A stretch of DNA of 62,000 nucleotides. Source: Prorocentrum cordatum (Eukaryota; Sar; Dinophyceae; Prorocentrales; Prorocentraceae). Every line of letters begins with the position of its first letter. The first letter of the stretch is position 1. The translations under genes and the position numbers were made by a program. The notes beneath the pieces are model-generated. The model made no database searches and was not told where the DNA came from. It saw only the letters and a list, made by a program, of their open reading frames with translations. The stretch is taken from assembly GCA_963575745.1 (NCBI GenBank), contig CAUYUJ010000891.1, forward strand, positions 371,639 through 433,638, written 5' to 3'. This document shows, piece by piece, positions 1 through 12,120 of this stretch.

Positions 1-107
1 GGCACCAGACGCCACTCTTGCCAACAGGGTCATTTTTACGCGTGGCCTCCAAAGTCCTGGCGGCGTGGGCTGTGTTACACGGACGCTGGCCCCGGCCTGG
101 CCAGCTC

Positions 108-199
108 GAGTGTGTGTGTGTGTGTTTGTGCGTTTGTGTGTGCGTGCGTGCGTGCGTGGCAGTGTGTGAGTGTGCTTGTGTGTGTGTGTGCCTGGGGGG
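108..199. repeat. (TG)n-rich microsatellite
   Basis: Imperfect TG dinucleotide run with TTTG and GCGTG interruptions. The flanking bases 1-107 and 200-450 are GC-rich and I see no gene in them. Confidence 0.9.
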
Positions 200-450
200 G
201 ATGGCTGGTGGGCCCACGTATAGAATGAAAGCGGATGGCTTCCGAAAAGGCCACGGAGCCTTCCAAGGTGTCCTCCCTCGAAGCCACCGAGAGCCACTCC
301 CGAAGAAGCCCCCCGCCTCCAACTGAGAGGCCGCCCCCCCGGCCCAACCCGGAGGTCCCGGGGAAGCCCCAGAACGGCCCAGACCGTCTCAACAACTTCG
401 AGGGCCCGATCGTCGAACCTCGACCCCCGATCCTCCTTTCAGAAAGTCAA

Positions 451-831
451 CTATCGGGTTGGGAGGATGGGGTTGGGAGAAATTTCAATTTCATACGTCA
501 TATCGCGTATGTTGAAAGTACTGATGGGATTAGCATGTGCATTGCCATTGGCCGTCACATCCTCCAACCCCCCTGCAGCTTGAATTGCCTGCCGATTGCG
601 CTGGTACTTCTGCTTGAAGTTGGGTTGGCCCTTCGCTTTCATATCGCTGGAAACGACGTTCCCGCTCATCGCATTCACGCGTCTCTCTTTCATCGTCAGC
701 AGTTCCTCCTGAAGAACCTTGCTCTGTGCATCATTGGCTGGGCCAAGATGGTGTGGCATTGCCTGTGGGACCCGATCGGCAGCGGTGCTGCACCGCCGGA
801 ACCAACGATTCGTGCAGAAGTCATGGCGCAA
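451..831 (-). CDS. Hypothetical protein-like reading frame (126 codons)
   Basis: I do not recognise this protein. The minus-strand frame runs from an ATG at 829-831 to a TAG at 451-453. Unlike most frames here it has a balanced, non-repetitive composition: a Lys/Glu/Gln-rich middle part (for example KVLQEELLTMKERRV), then a mixed polar C-terminus ending in ISPNPILPTR. There is no signal peptide or membrane segment. It could be a single exon of a larger gene or a decayed mobile-element fragment. The A/T-richer codons resemble those of the retrotransposon at 18676-36448 more than those of the cap methyltransferase exons. No neighbouring exon could be identified. Confidence 0.3.
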   Translation of the reverse strand: MRHDFCTNRWFRRCSTAADRVPQAMPHHLGPANDAQSKVLQEELLTMKERRVNAMSGNVVSSDMKAKGQPNFKQKYQRNRQAIQAAGGLEDVTANGNAHANPISTFNIRDMTYEIEISPNPILPTR

Positions 832-1967
832 CCCATGAAGAACGGAAGCGGTTCAACGCAGTAGTGATTCCGTATCGCGAACGGGACGCGATAAGGAAAT
901 CACAGTTATTTCCGTAGCAGGAACGGAGTGCAGTACGAAACCTGCTTCGGTCCCGCGACCCCCCAAAAGTCGTATCATCACGAGGAAAAAAAATCATTTG
1001 TGAATTCCGTATCAGCAATTTATGCACTGGGCAATTGCCAGACTCCTCTGGCATTGCTCATGCTCTTGGTTCATCTCCAGTGTTCGCCGCGTCGCTTCAA
1101 CACCTGAGATGGTCCAAGACGGCTCTGGGAGCGCCCAGAGCACACGCAAGAGGGCTCTTGGACGGCCCCACCGGAGGCCCGGGCAGGGCTCCAAGAGAGC
1201 CCCGGGAGGGCCATGAAGTAATTAGGCAGCAGGGTGCAATCTGCGTTTTTGGGAAGTTCCCAGGAGTCTAAGGTGGCCCAGAGAGGCTCGAAGTAGGCTG
1301 CAGGTTGCAACCCGCTCCTCAGGAAGCGTGCGCGGTGTTGTATTGGCGGCCCATGCGCTGCGGTGACAACACGTTTCCCCTTTGCCAGGTGCAGGCGGCC
1401 GAAGGTGCCGTTCATTACACCTGGATGTGTTTGCTCATACCCTGCAGTCTCCTAACCCCTTCCAACACGATAATTGTCTTTCTCATCTTCGGGGAGCGAT
1501 TTGTGGCCACCCGTCCCCGCGCGCGTACCTCGTGATGGATCAGCTTGTTCGCGGGGGTGGTGTATTATGATCGCGCCCCCAGGGGATGCCCATTTACTCC
1601 CATCTCCGCGGTCTTGCCCTGGACCAGCTTGTTTGTCGGAGATGGTGTACAGAAGTCGTGTTCCCACGACCCTCGAGGGAGGGAAGAGGAAAGATGAACA
1701 AGAAAGGAAGTACATTCCCCATATGTGCACTGTCATGAAGTTGCTGTGTACGTCAGTCAAGCATGGCTGCTCCTACGACCTTGTGCGCGGTCCCAGACCG
1801 AGCTCCCGCCTCCCCGCTCCGGGGGGTCAGCTCGTCGCCCCGGATCCGCTTCCGAAGGCCCAGGGGCCCGACCAGTGCTGGCCCCAGAAGGGATCGAGGG
1901 AACATCGCCGAGGCTGCACATATCACGCCATTGGAGATCGGGCGGCTGCTGAGGGGGGGTGTTGACC
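832..1967. other. Unassigned GC-rich sequence
   Basis: No gene is recognised. Between about 865 and 1020 a motif beginning TTCCGTA occurs three times (near 870, 910 and 1000), so the start of this stretch is a short degenerate repeat. The remainder is unique-looking sequence without a convincing reading frame. Confidence 0.5.
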
Positions 1968-2144
1968 GAAGAATTGCAAAAAAACACCGGATTGCAAAAA
2001 AAAAAACAAGATTGCAAAAAAACCCGAAGGATTGCAAAAGAACCCGAAGGATTCCAAAACAACCCTGTTTTTTTTGCAATCCTGGGTTTTTTGTTGCAAT
2101 CCCTGGTTTTTGTTTTGCAATCCTGGTTTTTTTTGGCAATCCTT
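1968..2144. repeat. Inverted array of GATTGCAAAAAAACC-type units
   Basis: About five units of the type ATTGCAAAAAAACCCGAAGG run in one direction (1968-2060). They are followed by four units of the reverse complement (CCxxxGGTTTTTTTGCAATC, 2064-2144). The two halves can pair into a long hairpin. Each unit carries a poly-A or poly-T run. Confidence 0.85.
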
Positions 2145-3382
2145 CGTTGGGGTGAAAGACAGGGTCCTAAAGGGAACCTTTCGGTGCCTTTTGGGCCCCT
2201 GCTGGCTCCAACAGGGAGCCTGCAGGGCCCCGGCGGGTCCTCCTGCAGCGCCCACCCGGGGCGATCCGGGTCTGAGGCTCCCTCCCGCCCCCAGTGCTCC
2301 TTGGGCACGATCGAGCTGGAGACGAAAAGGCCGGGGCCGAAGAGCGACAACAGCTCCTGTCCGGCCCCATTCTGGACAGAGCTCGCTGCCGGCGTGGCCG
2401 CGGACGTTGCCCGCCTGAGGCAAGCAGCCGCCTGCCCAACAGCGGCCGCTGTCGGTGTTGGACAGCATGTGCTGTTGTGCGTCGTGCCCAGTGTTTCTGT
2501 GCCCGCTCGGGCGTGGCAACACCTCCTGCGCGCCGCCGGCATCCGCCCGCGCCGTCGAGTCGCTGCTGTCGCCGCTGCTGGTGCCGGCAAAGGGCCTGCA
2601 CTCGGTCCCCCGCCCCGTCACCGAGTCGCTGCTGTTCCCGCTGCTGGTCAAGGGGGGCCCGATGGACCGCAGGAGCTCGATGACCAGCGAGACAGCGTGC
2701 CCCGAGATCCGTGAGGGGCCTCGGATGGTTTCGTGGGTCCTTGCAGGTTTGGTTGTCTTTGGCCTCTTCCGCGGACGACTTGTCCGTACCGTGACGATGC
2801 CGCTTTGACGTCTTTCGGGCAGGTGGTAATGGAGGGTCACTTAAAGGGGGAGAGAAGGGAAGGGCCCCTTTAGGGCCCTTTGCTTCACCCCTTATTTAGG
2901 TCTACCACCCGCCCGAGTCGCCTGAAGCGTCGTCGTTCCTCGACCCAAGAACGAATGGTACGGTGCAAGTTTTGCGTCGGCCCCCGGAAGCGGCAAGCTA
3001 TATGCACCGTACCGCAGCGGAGACGGTCCTAAAGGTTGTCCAGACATTGTAGTACGGCACATGCGGGCCATATGGGCGCTGTTTTCGTATCTCGGGATGC
3101 TCTTCGGAAGCTGCGCTTCGCCGCCGAGAGCATTCCGGGGACACCGGAATAGTCCCGAACGCCCGCCAGAGACCCGAGGTACGACATGAAGACCGAGTGG
3201 CCCAGATCTCCAGGGATGTTCCTGGATTCCGGCTCCCGGGGGCACACCCGGGGGCCCGCCATCGAGGACATGTTGTGTATCCAGCGCGAGGCATCCACAT
3301 GTCCCACGTGCCCAGACACTCTCCGACATGATTCCGCAGCACGCGGCTCCAGAGCTTTCCGACTCCTCAGGGACGGTTTTAT
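2145..3382. other. Unassigned sequence with one dispersed-repeat core
   Basis: No gene is recognised. Positions about 2418-2470 contain CTGCCCAACAGCGGCCGCTG, a core that recurs near 12705 and, with one change, near 37125. A run of GCTGCTG triplets spans about 2565-2650. The rest shows only overlapping open frames typical of high-GC non-coding DNA. Confidence 0.5.
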
Positions 3383-5363
<1,981 letters not shown>

Positions 5364-5364
<1 letters not shown>

Positions 5365-6110
5365 CTGTTGCGCGGCGGGTGCCTTGGAACAAAAACAATT
5401 GTTAGCTCGTATTGGTGGAACCCCCTTCCTTCAATAAGGCCGCCGAAAAAATGATTAGTTACCCCCTATTTGGCGGAGGGGGGCGTTCTAAAGATTTCTC
5501 AGGGTTATCAGAAGGCGATGGGGGTTTCGCAGATGCCCCTGTGGCCTTGTGATAAGAGGGCCCTCCTGGCAAGGGGCCCTCCTGAGAAGATGGCCCTCCC
5601 ATCGTCTTCTGATGAGAGGGCCTTCCCATCGCGAAGCCAGGGGCCTTCTCAGAGGAGCCCTCCTGGCCTCCCAGGAGGCTCCCGCGAAGCCGGGAAGGTT
5701 TCCAAGAGGGCCCCGGCCTGCTCGGAGGCGTTCCCGCCTCCCCGCCAGAGCCCCGACGCCGTGCTCTGTTTCGCCACGCGGTGGACCCCCGGAGGGCTCG
5801 ACCCGCTCCCCGGGGGCTGGCTTTTCGTCTTGGGTCGTCTCTGGGCGGCCCCTGGGCCTGGCGAGGCCCCGCAGCGGCAGAGACTCGCTGCCAAACACCG
5901 CCCGTTCTGATGCGCGTCACGACGCACTGGGGGTCCTGAGTAAGGAGTGCGCGAGGACGGTTAAAAAAATGACCGGGAGTCGTGCTCACGCGGCTGGGAA
6001 ATGGTTTGGTCAATCATTCCCCCCCGCCTTCCTCGGGCGCGCGCCTGGACAGTCGACGGGCCAGACGGAGCCGAAGCGAAGCGGAAGCCAAATATTCAGA
6101 CATTATTTTG
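5364..6110. other. Unassigned GC-rich sequence with dispersed repeats
   Basis: No gene is recognised. Around 5575-5700 lie GAGAAGG/CCTTCT words of the family seen at 7677-7850. Around 5815-5890 is a segment that also occurs near 41435-41515, 49195-49290 and, inverted, 42700-42790. Confidence 0.5.
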
Positions 6111-6260
6111 CTAGTCACTCCCACCAAATTCTTTGACATCACCGTCGAGCATCTGATTGAGCAAGCTCCTGAAAAGTTGGGCCAACGTTTCGTAATCAAC
6201 TTGCTGGAAATCTGGCCCAGCTTCTAAGCACGTTCGCCCCTCCAGCGTCAACAAAAAAAC
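6111..6260 (-). CDS. Possible exon or coding remnant, unknown protein
   Basis: A minus-strand frame ending at a TAG (about 6111-6113) encodes a non-repetitive, helix-like stretch that includes DYETLAQLFRSLLNQMLDGD. The opposite strand also gives a protein-like stretch (TVEHLIEQAPEKLGQRFVIN), so the true strand is uncertain. The segment is less GC-rich than its surroundings. No family is recognised. It could equally be a chance open frame or part of a decayed element. Confidence 0.18.
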   Translation of the reverse strand, partial: VFLLTLEGRTCLEAGPDFQQVDYETLAQLFRSLLNQMLDGDVKEFGGSD

Positions 6261-6486
6261 GCTGGTCCAGCTTTGTTTGAAGATGAACGTTCGGAAAAAA
6301 CTGTCCCAGGTTCTTCGAAGCCTGCTCTTCTGGATCCTCATGTGTGGTTTTCGTCAGCGCCCTCCGCCTCCTCCCGTCCTCCGCGGCCGCCCTGTCTCTC
6401 TCGCTCCACCCTCTCGCAGGGCGGCCAATTCGCGCATGGGTCGCCCCGATCGCACCCGCCGGAGCAGCACTTCTGCCCCGCCGCCG

Positions 6487-6680
6487 ACGTAGAAAATTCA
6501 AGGGGCCCCGGGCACACAAATCAATACATACAAATCACAGGATTCCCAATATTTTTGCACATCTTCTGGTTTTTTTTTTGTCTTCCCCCCCCACTTCCCA
6601 TATTTTTCTACATTTTCTTCGGAATCGACGATTCACTGTGTCTGTGTATTTCTTCCCTCCCGAAAAATGTTCGGCCGTGG
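6487..6680 (-). repeat. Dispersed repeat family B, inverted copy
   Basis: This is the reverse-complement relative of 8630-8800 and 44430-44595. Shared words include CACTTCCCATATTTT, ATCGACGATTCAC and GGGCACACAAAT. Two of the three copies have a pyrimidine- or purine-rich flank. No coding capacity is seen. Confidence 0.75.
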
Positions 6681-6689
6681 TCGTCGTCT

Positions 6690-7676
6690 TGCGCCGGCAG
6701 GCCGCCCCCCCCCTCGCGCCACCCCCGGCTGGGGGCGGCGCCGCACCAGTGCGGGTATAGCCAGGACCCCGGGTAAGGGGACCCGGTTAGTGGTAGGGCC
6801 CTGGGGCCCTTCAATTGGCCAGATTCAGTAAACCAGGTCTGCCGTAATTGGTGTTCTTCGGGAGACGGCAGTTCCAGTTAGTGGAAATGGGGCGGGGGGG
6901 CGCCCCCGGTACAAATCACTAAACCAGGTTCCACTAAACCCAGTTCTACCAACGCCCGACATTGGTGGTCAGGGTATCCGTGAGGCAGAGGAGGAGTGGT
7001 AGTGCTTCGCTCGGCACCTGCAGGTTGCTGTTCGCGTCTGTCGCCTGCAGGATGAAGGAGACTCGATCGTGGGCCTTCGAGTGCGTCGCCTGCCGTTCTG
7101 CTTCCTGTAGGTACTCCAGATTCCGTAATAAAGGGAGGGGGGTCTCATTTCGGGGGTGGTCTCTTCCAGGCTATCTTGGAGGGCCTGGGGGGGTCTGGGG
7201 ACGATGTTTTGGAGGCTTCTCCCACGGGGGAGGCCTGAAACGGCTTGTCTTGGAGGGTCCAGACCCCCTACGTTTTTTATTACGACATCTGGAGTATGCA
7301 CGCTTGTAGACCTGGTCGGTGAGACCCCTTTGGACCATGCTCGAGGCTGCCCATGCCGGCGCCGTCGGGCCCCGTCTGTGCGGGCGCCCGCCCACGCCCG
7401 AGCCCAGGCGACGTGCGGGCACGCCGCCGGGGCGCCGCCCCGGGCGTGCTGCGAGCCGCCCGCCTGAGCGCGGCCCGCGGGGGGGGGGGTCAGAGGCCAG
7501 CAGCATATGCACACGTACGCGGCTAGCTTCCCCTGGAATGCGTGTCAACGCGGACGTTCGTGCAGGCAAGACTGCGGAGGGTGTACATGTACATATGTCG
7601 TTGCTCGCCCAGGGGGGGGCCTCGGCCGCCCGGCGGCGGGCCGCGCGGGCGGATCGGAGGCGAGCGAGGGGGGGGA
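6690..7676. other. Unassigned GC-rich sequence
   Basis: No gene is recognised. Between 6785 and 6955 short words such as CACTAAACCAGG and TTAGTGG recur in both orientations, and related words reappear near 45590-45620. This may be a decayed inverted-repeat element. Confidence 0.45.
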
Positions 7677-7850
7677 GATGGGAAGGAGGAGGCCTTCTCA
7701 GAAGGCGGCGGGACTTCTCAGAAGGCCTCCGGCCTTCTGAGAAGTTCTGTTCTGTCCTCGGGGAAGGCTCGGAGAACTTCTCGGGAGTCCCGGGAACTTC
7801 CGAGCCTTCTGAGAAGGTCTTCTCCTTCTCACTTCCCTCCTGGGCGCGCC
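7677..7850. repeat. CCTTCTGAGAAGG palindromic family, copy 1
   Basis: A cluster of self-complementary CCTTCTGAGAAGG-like words spaced by unique sequence. The same order of words recurs at 60455-60640 and, more decayed, at 39800-39960, 37485-37565 and 17150-17310. The copies can fold into several small hairpins. Confidence 0.75.
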
Positions 7851-7884
7851 GCCTAGCGGAGGGGCGCGGCATCGCTACGGGGCC

Positions 7885-8058
7885 ACATTCGGAGGAGGAA
7901 GAGGTACCCATGCCTCTACCCTTCGCCCGTTTTCCCCCTTTCTTGGGCCTCCTCGGAGGCCCTCGTTGCCACCGCTGGATTCGCCTCGAAGTCCTGGTCA
8001 GAACGCACCTCGGGAGAGGTCCGGGGAGTAGCGGTATAGGTACTTTTTTGTCTCCCCA
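7885..8058 (+). repeat. Dispersed repeat family R, copy 1
   Basis: About 170 bp shared with 13438-13605. Common words include GAGGAGGAAGAGGTACCC near the start and GGGGAGTAGCGGTAT or GGGAGTAGCGGTAT near the end. Partial relatives occur at 42365-42480, 47270-47350 and 53335-53410. Confidence 0.75.
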
Positions 8059-8059
8059 T

Positions 8060-8195
8060 ACATGTGAACCCTACCCCTACCCCCTACGATTTCTGAGGGG
8101 AGGGTGTGGTTCACTTCGCTCGGGAGCTCCCGAGCGAGGTGAACCCCACCCTCCCCCTCAGAAATCGTGGGGGGCAGGGGTAGGGTTCGCATGTG
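8060..8195. repeat. Large palindrome (CATGTGAACCC foldback), copy 1
   Basis: Two arms of about 65 bp are nearly perfect inverted copies meeting at GGGAGCTCCC (centre 8126/8127). The arms start CATGTGAACCC and contain CCCTACCCC runs and GATTTCTGAGGGG. A smaller relative with the same ends lies at 50380-50449. Confidence 0.9.
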
Positions 8196-8289
8196 GCCCT
8201 CTAATCGCGGTGCCACCTCTGGGCCGCTCGTGGGACTCGAGGGAGAACAGATGGCGTGTGCATGGTCGGTAGCAGGTCCTGGGAGCCCG

Positions 8290-8440
8290 CCATGTGCCCT
8301 CTGAGTCCCGTCTGCGGCGTCGACTCGCGTCGATTAGCGTCTGGGAGTCGATGGGACAGCGCCGATTTAGCGTTGGCTAGTGTAGACCAGGGTCGACTTA
8401 GCGTCGACCAGTGTCGACTGGCGTCGATTCGCAAGAGCCG
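8290..8440. repeat. Degenerate GTCGACTNGCGTCGA repeats
   Basis: About ten imperfect copies of GTCGA-centred words, such as GTCGACTCGCGTCGATTAGC and GTCGACTGGCGTCGATT, follow each other here. No gene is seen. Confidence 0.7.
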
Positions 8441-8504
8441 ACGAGATAGTCTGGAAGGCTCCCGTGAATTGCCACCGAAGGCATGCTGTCGGAGCTCCGA
8501 GCAC

Positions 8505-8602
8505 ACTGCTTGGATCGGCGCTGGGGGCGCGCTCCCCTGGCGCGCTCCGCGCGCCAGGGGGAGGGGTCCGGTGCCGATCCAAGAGATCCGCGCCAGTCTC
8601 CG
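8505..8602. repeat. GC-rich foldback family F, copy 1
   Basis: Arms GGATCGGCGCTGGGGG and the inverse GGTGCCGATCC flank an inner palindrome around GGCGCGCTCCGCGCGCC. It belongs to the same family as 15935-16075, 38140-38250, 47992-48326 and 59115-59281. Confidence 0.75.
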
Positions 8603-8629
8603 GAACTTTCAATCCAGGCGTCGCCGCAG

Positions 8630-8800
8630 TCTTTCAGGAGGGAAAAAGGCACACACAGACACAATTAATCGTCGATTCCCCAGAAAATATGGGAAAATAT
8701 GGGAAGTGGGGGGGAAGACAGAAACCCAGAAAATATGGGAAAATATGGGGAATCCTTTTATTTGTGTGTATTTATTTGTGTGTCCCAGGGCCCCTTCAGT
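8630..8800 (+). repeat. Dispersed repeat family B, copy 2
   Basis: Contains TCGTCGATTCCCCAGAA, two tandem GAAAATATGGGAAAATATGGG words and TTTGTGTGTCCCAGGG. It aligns over its length with 44430-44595 and with the inverted copy at 6487-6680. Confidence 0.8.
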
Positions 8801-9323
8801 CTTCCCGTCTCCCGAGGTGGGGCATTCGCAGGGCAGGTGTTTCCTGGAGGGGCACAGTGTCCCTCGGTGGTTGGTAGGTGACCTCGCGAGTCGGCGTGCT
8901 CGGGGCGACCTTGCACGAAGCCGGTTGCAGGTTGCAGGCGCACGCCTGACCACAGCACTGCAGAAGGCAGTCGAGGCCGAATCTTGCTATCAAGTCCCAG
9001 CTGGTCGATATGTCCAGGTACCACGCGGACTCGACCTGCGTGCTGCTTCGATCTAGGCTGTTCGGATTAGCCTGTGGGACTGCTTTTCCGACGGTGTTGC
9101 GTACATCTACTCTGCCAAATAGCAACAAGTTTTTGTGCACGTATCTTGACACTACGTGCATCTTCTACGTTTTCCGGGGGCCGGGTCAGAACGTCTCGGC
9201 CTGCCAGCTGGATGCATGAGTTAGGCCGCACTCGAGTCGTCGACAGTTCAAACAGACCTTCAGGCATCCATGCGAGCACTAGCCTGCACCAAAGGTCGTA
9301 GGTCCAGCGGACCAGAGGAACCA
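8801..9323. other. Unassigned sequence
   Basis: No gene or clear repeat is recognised between repeat B and the MITE. Confidence 0.4.
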
Positions 9324-9331
9324 GCCAAGGT

Positions 9332-9527
9332 TTAAGTCGGGCCTGTCCCCCTACAAGGGGATGTTCGACGACAAAATAAAACATACCCCGGAAATAGTTA
9401 AAAAATAGTTCAAAAATAGTCTTGGGATAATTCTTTTAGTAGTTTTTGACATTTTGGGGTGTTTTTTTTGGGGGTACTTTTAATTTTTCCTCGAAAATCC
9501 CCTTGTAGGGGGACAGGCCCGACTTAA
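9332..9527. mobile_element. MITE family M, copy 1 (complete, with TSD)
   Basis: A non-autonomous DNA transposon of 196 bp. Its terminal inverted repeats start TTAAGTCGGGCCTGTCCCCC; the first 31 bases of the two ends are identical and 38 of 40 match. The ends are flanked by a perfect 8-bp direct repeat GCCAAGGT (9324-9331 and 9528-9535). The interior is A/T-rich with AAAAATAGTC words and no coding capacity. The transposase superfamily is unknown; 8-bp duplications occur in hAT-like groups, but the terminal sequence is not one I recognise. Confidence 0.93.
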
Positions 9528-9535
9528 GCCAAGGT

Positions 9536-9711
9536 GTCTCGAGATCTCCCGAGGCCCTACAAGCCACGAGCTCCCCCCTCCCACCCGGAGGCCCCCCGAA
9601 GTTTCCCGAACGTCCCCGGGAGTCCTCCGAAGGCCCCTGGAGCCCTGCTGTGCCCCCCGAAAGGCCCAAACTTGCCCGTCGTGACCATTGGCTAACATGA
9701 TGTTGCGCGCG
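9536..9711. other. Unassigned sequence
   Basis: Contains CCCCGAAG/CCCGAGG words but no gene or family that I can name. Confidence 0.4.
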
Positions 9712-9945
9712 CGCTTTTTTTTTTTTCTCTCTCTCTCTCTCTCTGTATCATGGATATCCGTCACACACACACACTCTCTCTCTTTTTTTTTCTCTCTCTC
9801 TCTCTCTCCATATATATATATGTATATATGTCTACATATATATATATATATTCACATGTATCGATGTCCTTCTCTCTCTCTCTCTTTCCCTCGCTATATG
9901 TCCCATACCTCTCTGTTGGTCTCTCTCTCTCCCTCTCGCTCGACT
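9712..9945. repeat. Compound (CT)n, (CA)n and (TA)n microsatellites
   Basis: Alternating runs of CT, ACAC and TATA dinucleotides with poly-T tracts. Confidence 0.92.
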
Positions 9946-10154
9946 CGGGCACCCTCGCAGAGGGGCCAGCCACGAGGCACAGTGAGGCGCGTGCCAGCTG
10001 TCGGACTGGCCCGCTTTTTACAAAGAGCCGCGCCTCCCAGGTCGCACCAGGAGAGGGGCCTCGCCACCGATGAATCGTGGGAGCGACCTCTCCTCCAGGC
10101 GCGTCGCGCCGGCGGCGGACTCAACTTTTAAGCTCGGGGCTGAAGAGACGGGGG
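9946..10154. other. Unassigned sequence
   Basis: No feature is recognised. Confidence 0.4.
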
Positions 10155-10310
10155 TCAATGCAAACGGGGGTCAGTCAGAACGCAGGACCTTGCAGGACCC
10201 TGCAGAGCCAGGGATGCATTGACCCGGGCTTGGGTACGGGATCCTTCAGGATCCTCCAGGATCTTGTAGGATCTTGCGAAGCCCAGGTTTGCATTTATCC
10301 CGGTCAGTGC
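10155..10310. repeat. GGATCTTGCA / GCAGGATCCTGC repeat family, copy 1
   Basis: Clustered overlapping GGATCCT and TTGCAGGACCCTGCAG words, bounded by TGCAAACGGGGG and TTGACCCGGGC. The same bounding words and core recur at 15350-15480. Confidence 0.65.
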
Positions 10311-10929
10311 GTCCCCGATAAGCCACTCCCGACAGCGGCTCTGCTGGCATGCGAGTCGGGTACAAGATCCCAGAGGAAAAAAGCGGCGCCAACATAAGCC
10401 AGCGCTGAATTGTATGAGAATGTGGAGGAATATCGGCACAAACGCACACAAACGAAAGCCCACAGCTGTGGGGACCGCAGGGGAAGGGGACAGTCCAGCA
10501 GATACGGACACATGTGGGGAGTTCTGAAATCTATGCCGATTCACCCGTGTCCTCCCCAGGCCTCTTCGCAGAGGCATTTTTCGCCATCGTGCCCGGGCCT
10601 CTGCGTTCTACTCCTGGACCTCCGACGCCCCTCGTTCTGCCCAGCGCGTCGGGTCCGGAGCTCTCGAGCCCGTCCCTCTCACGGGTGTTGCCGCGCGGGC
10701 TCGGGGGCATCGAGGGGGGTACTCCAGAGGCCCTGTGCCGAGGACAGGCAGGGTCCGTGCAGCAGCTGTCCGGGGGCGCCGGAGGTCCAGGTCGTGGCCT
10801 GGCCTTGCAGGCTATGTACGATAGCGGCTTGCAGATTGGCACGCTCCTGCCATGCGTTTGGTGATTGGCTGGCTGCTTTACTTGGCCCGCCCTTGGATCT
10901 GCGATTCCCCCCAAAAACTTGGTGGACCC
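10311..10929. other. Unassigned sequence
   Basis: Open frames exist on both strands, for example about 10514-10864 plus. Their composition does not favour either strand and no domain is recognisable, so no gene is called. Confidence 0.35.
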
Positions 10930-11530
10930 TTCATCCCATGGCCACAGTCATCTCATCCGTCTCCATATTCATTCCTTCTCCCCTCTTCTTGATCCTCCCT
11001 CCTCGATCCTCTTCTCCCGCTTCCTACTCTTGCCTTCTTCATGTTACACTCCCCATCCCTTGTGTGCATCCTCTCCTCCTCTTCCTCTTCCTCCCCTCTC
11101 TCCCTCCGCCAACTCTCTTTTCTGTCTCCCATCAGCCTCCCTTCTCTCCCCTCTCGCCCTCGTGCTCCTGCCTCCTGCTGCATCGCTGCCCCTCTCCACC
11201 TCAGCCCCCGCCTCCTCATTCACTGGTTATTAGTTATTGTGAAGGCCTTGCGGCAGGTGCCGCCCACCCAGAAGGACGACGACCACGACGAGGACCACGA
11301 CGACCACGACGGCGACGAGCCGATAATCAAGCCTGCCATGCGCTCCGGCCTCCTGCTCCCCGTGCCCGTCGTCCCTCTCCACCGCGGCAGCCGCCTCCTC
11401 ATTCACAGGACAGTTCCTCCCCAGGTCCTCCCCAGATCCTCCCCAGATCCTCCCCAGATCCTCCCCAGATCCTCCCCAGATCCCTAGTCCTCCCTAGTCC
11501 TCCCCAGATCCTCCCCAGATCTCCGTGGAC
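10930..11530. repeat. CT-rich tract and tandem CCCCAGATCCT repeats
   Basis: 10970-11215 is polypyrimidine-rich (CTCCTCTTCC words). 11418-11520 is a tandem array of the 11-mer CCCCAGATCCT with two variant TAGTCCTC units. Confidence 0.85.
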
Positions 11531-11679
11531 CTGTGCGGAGGCCTGCGGAGGTCCGGGGAGCCCCCCCCCCCAGAGGTCTCGGCAGGCCGGACATCTATGG
11601 AACACGTCGTGCGAGCGTGCTTGCCAACGCGGGCCCCAAGCAGTTCGACGTTGCACGTTGTATGTGGAGGCTATGTAGT

Positions 11680-12120
11680 GTGATCGAGTGTGTGTGTGTG
11701 TGTGTTTGAGCTGTGAGATGGAAGCTTCGTGGGCGCTATATGGTGCGAGTTATGTGGTGCAAGATTGGTGGCGCAATATCGCATATGCGGTGTACGCTAC
11801 GTGGTGAAAGGTTTGCGGTGCAATCTAAGTCGCACGATCATGTTTCAGCGCATTATCTGTGGTGTGAGCTATGTTGTGCAGGGTATGTGGTGCAATGCAC
11901 GTGGGGTGAGCCATGATCTGTGTAAGCTACGTGGCGCACTAGGTGCAAATCTATGTGGTGCAGACAGTGCTGTGACAGCTATACAGTGGACGCACGGTGC
12001 GCTCACAAAGCGCCAACGAGGGGCAGCGTGGCGAAGCTTCGCGCACCCACCCAGCGCACGAGGCGCAAACAGGGCGCCCACGAGGCGCTCACAGGCGGCA
12101 GCGTGGTGAAACCTGAGCGG
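11680..12120. repeat. Degenerate TATGTGGTGCAA / GGCGC tandem repeats
   Basis: After a short TG run, words such as TATGTGGTGCAA, CTACGTGGTG and CTACGTGGCGC recur every 15-30 bp to about 11970. The sequence then changes to GCGCTCACA/GAGGCGC repeats to about 12110. No gene is seen. Confidence 0.65.

Noticed and set aside
8070-8190. Telomere-like CCCTACCCCTACCCCC
   Set aside because: It occurs as two inverted arms of a palindrome, not as a tandem array, so it is not an interstitial telomere tract.
9332-9527. TTAA target duplication (piggyBac or Kolobok type) for the MITE
   Set aside because: TTAA occurs at both ends, but two copies have perfect 8-bp repeats directly outside it and two copies have mutated TTAA, so TTAA belongs to the terminal repeat.
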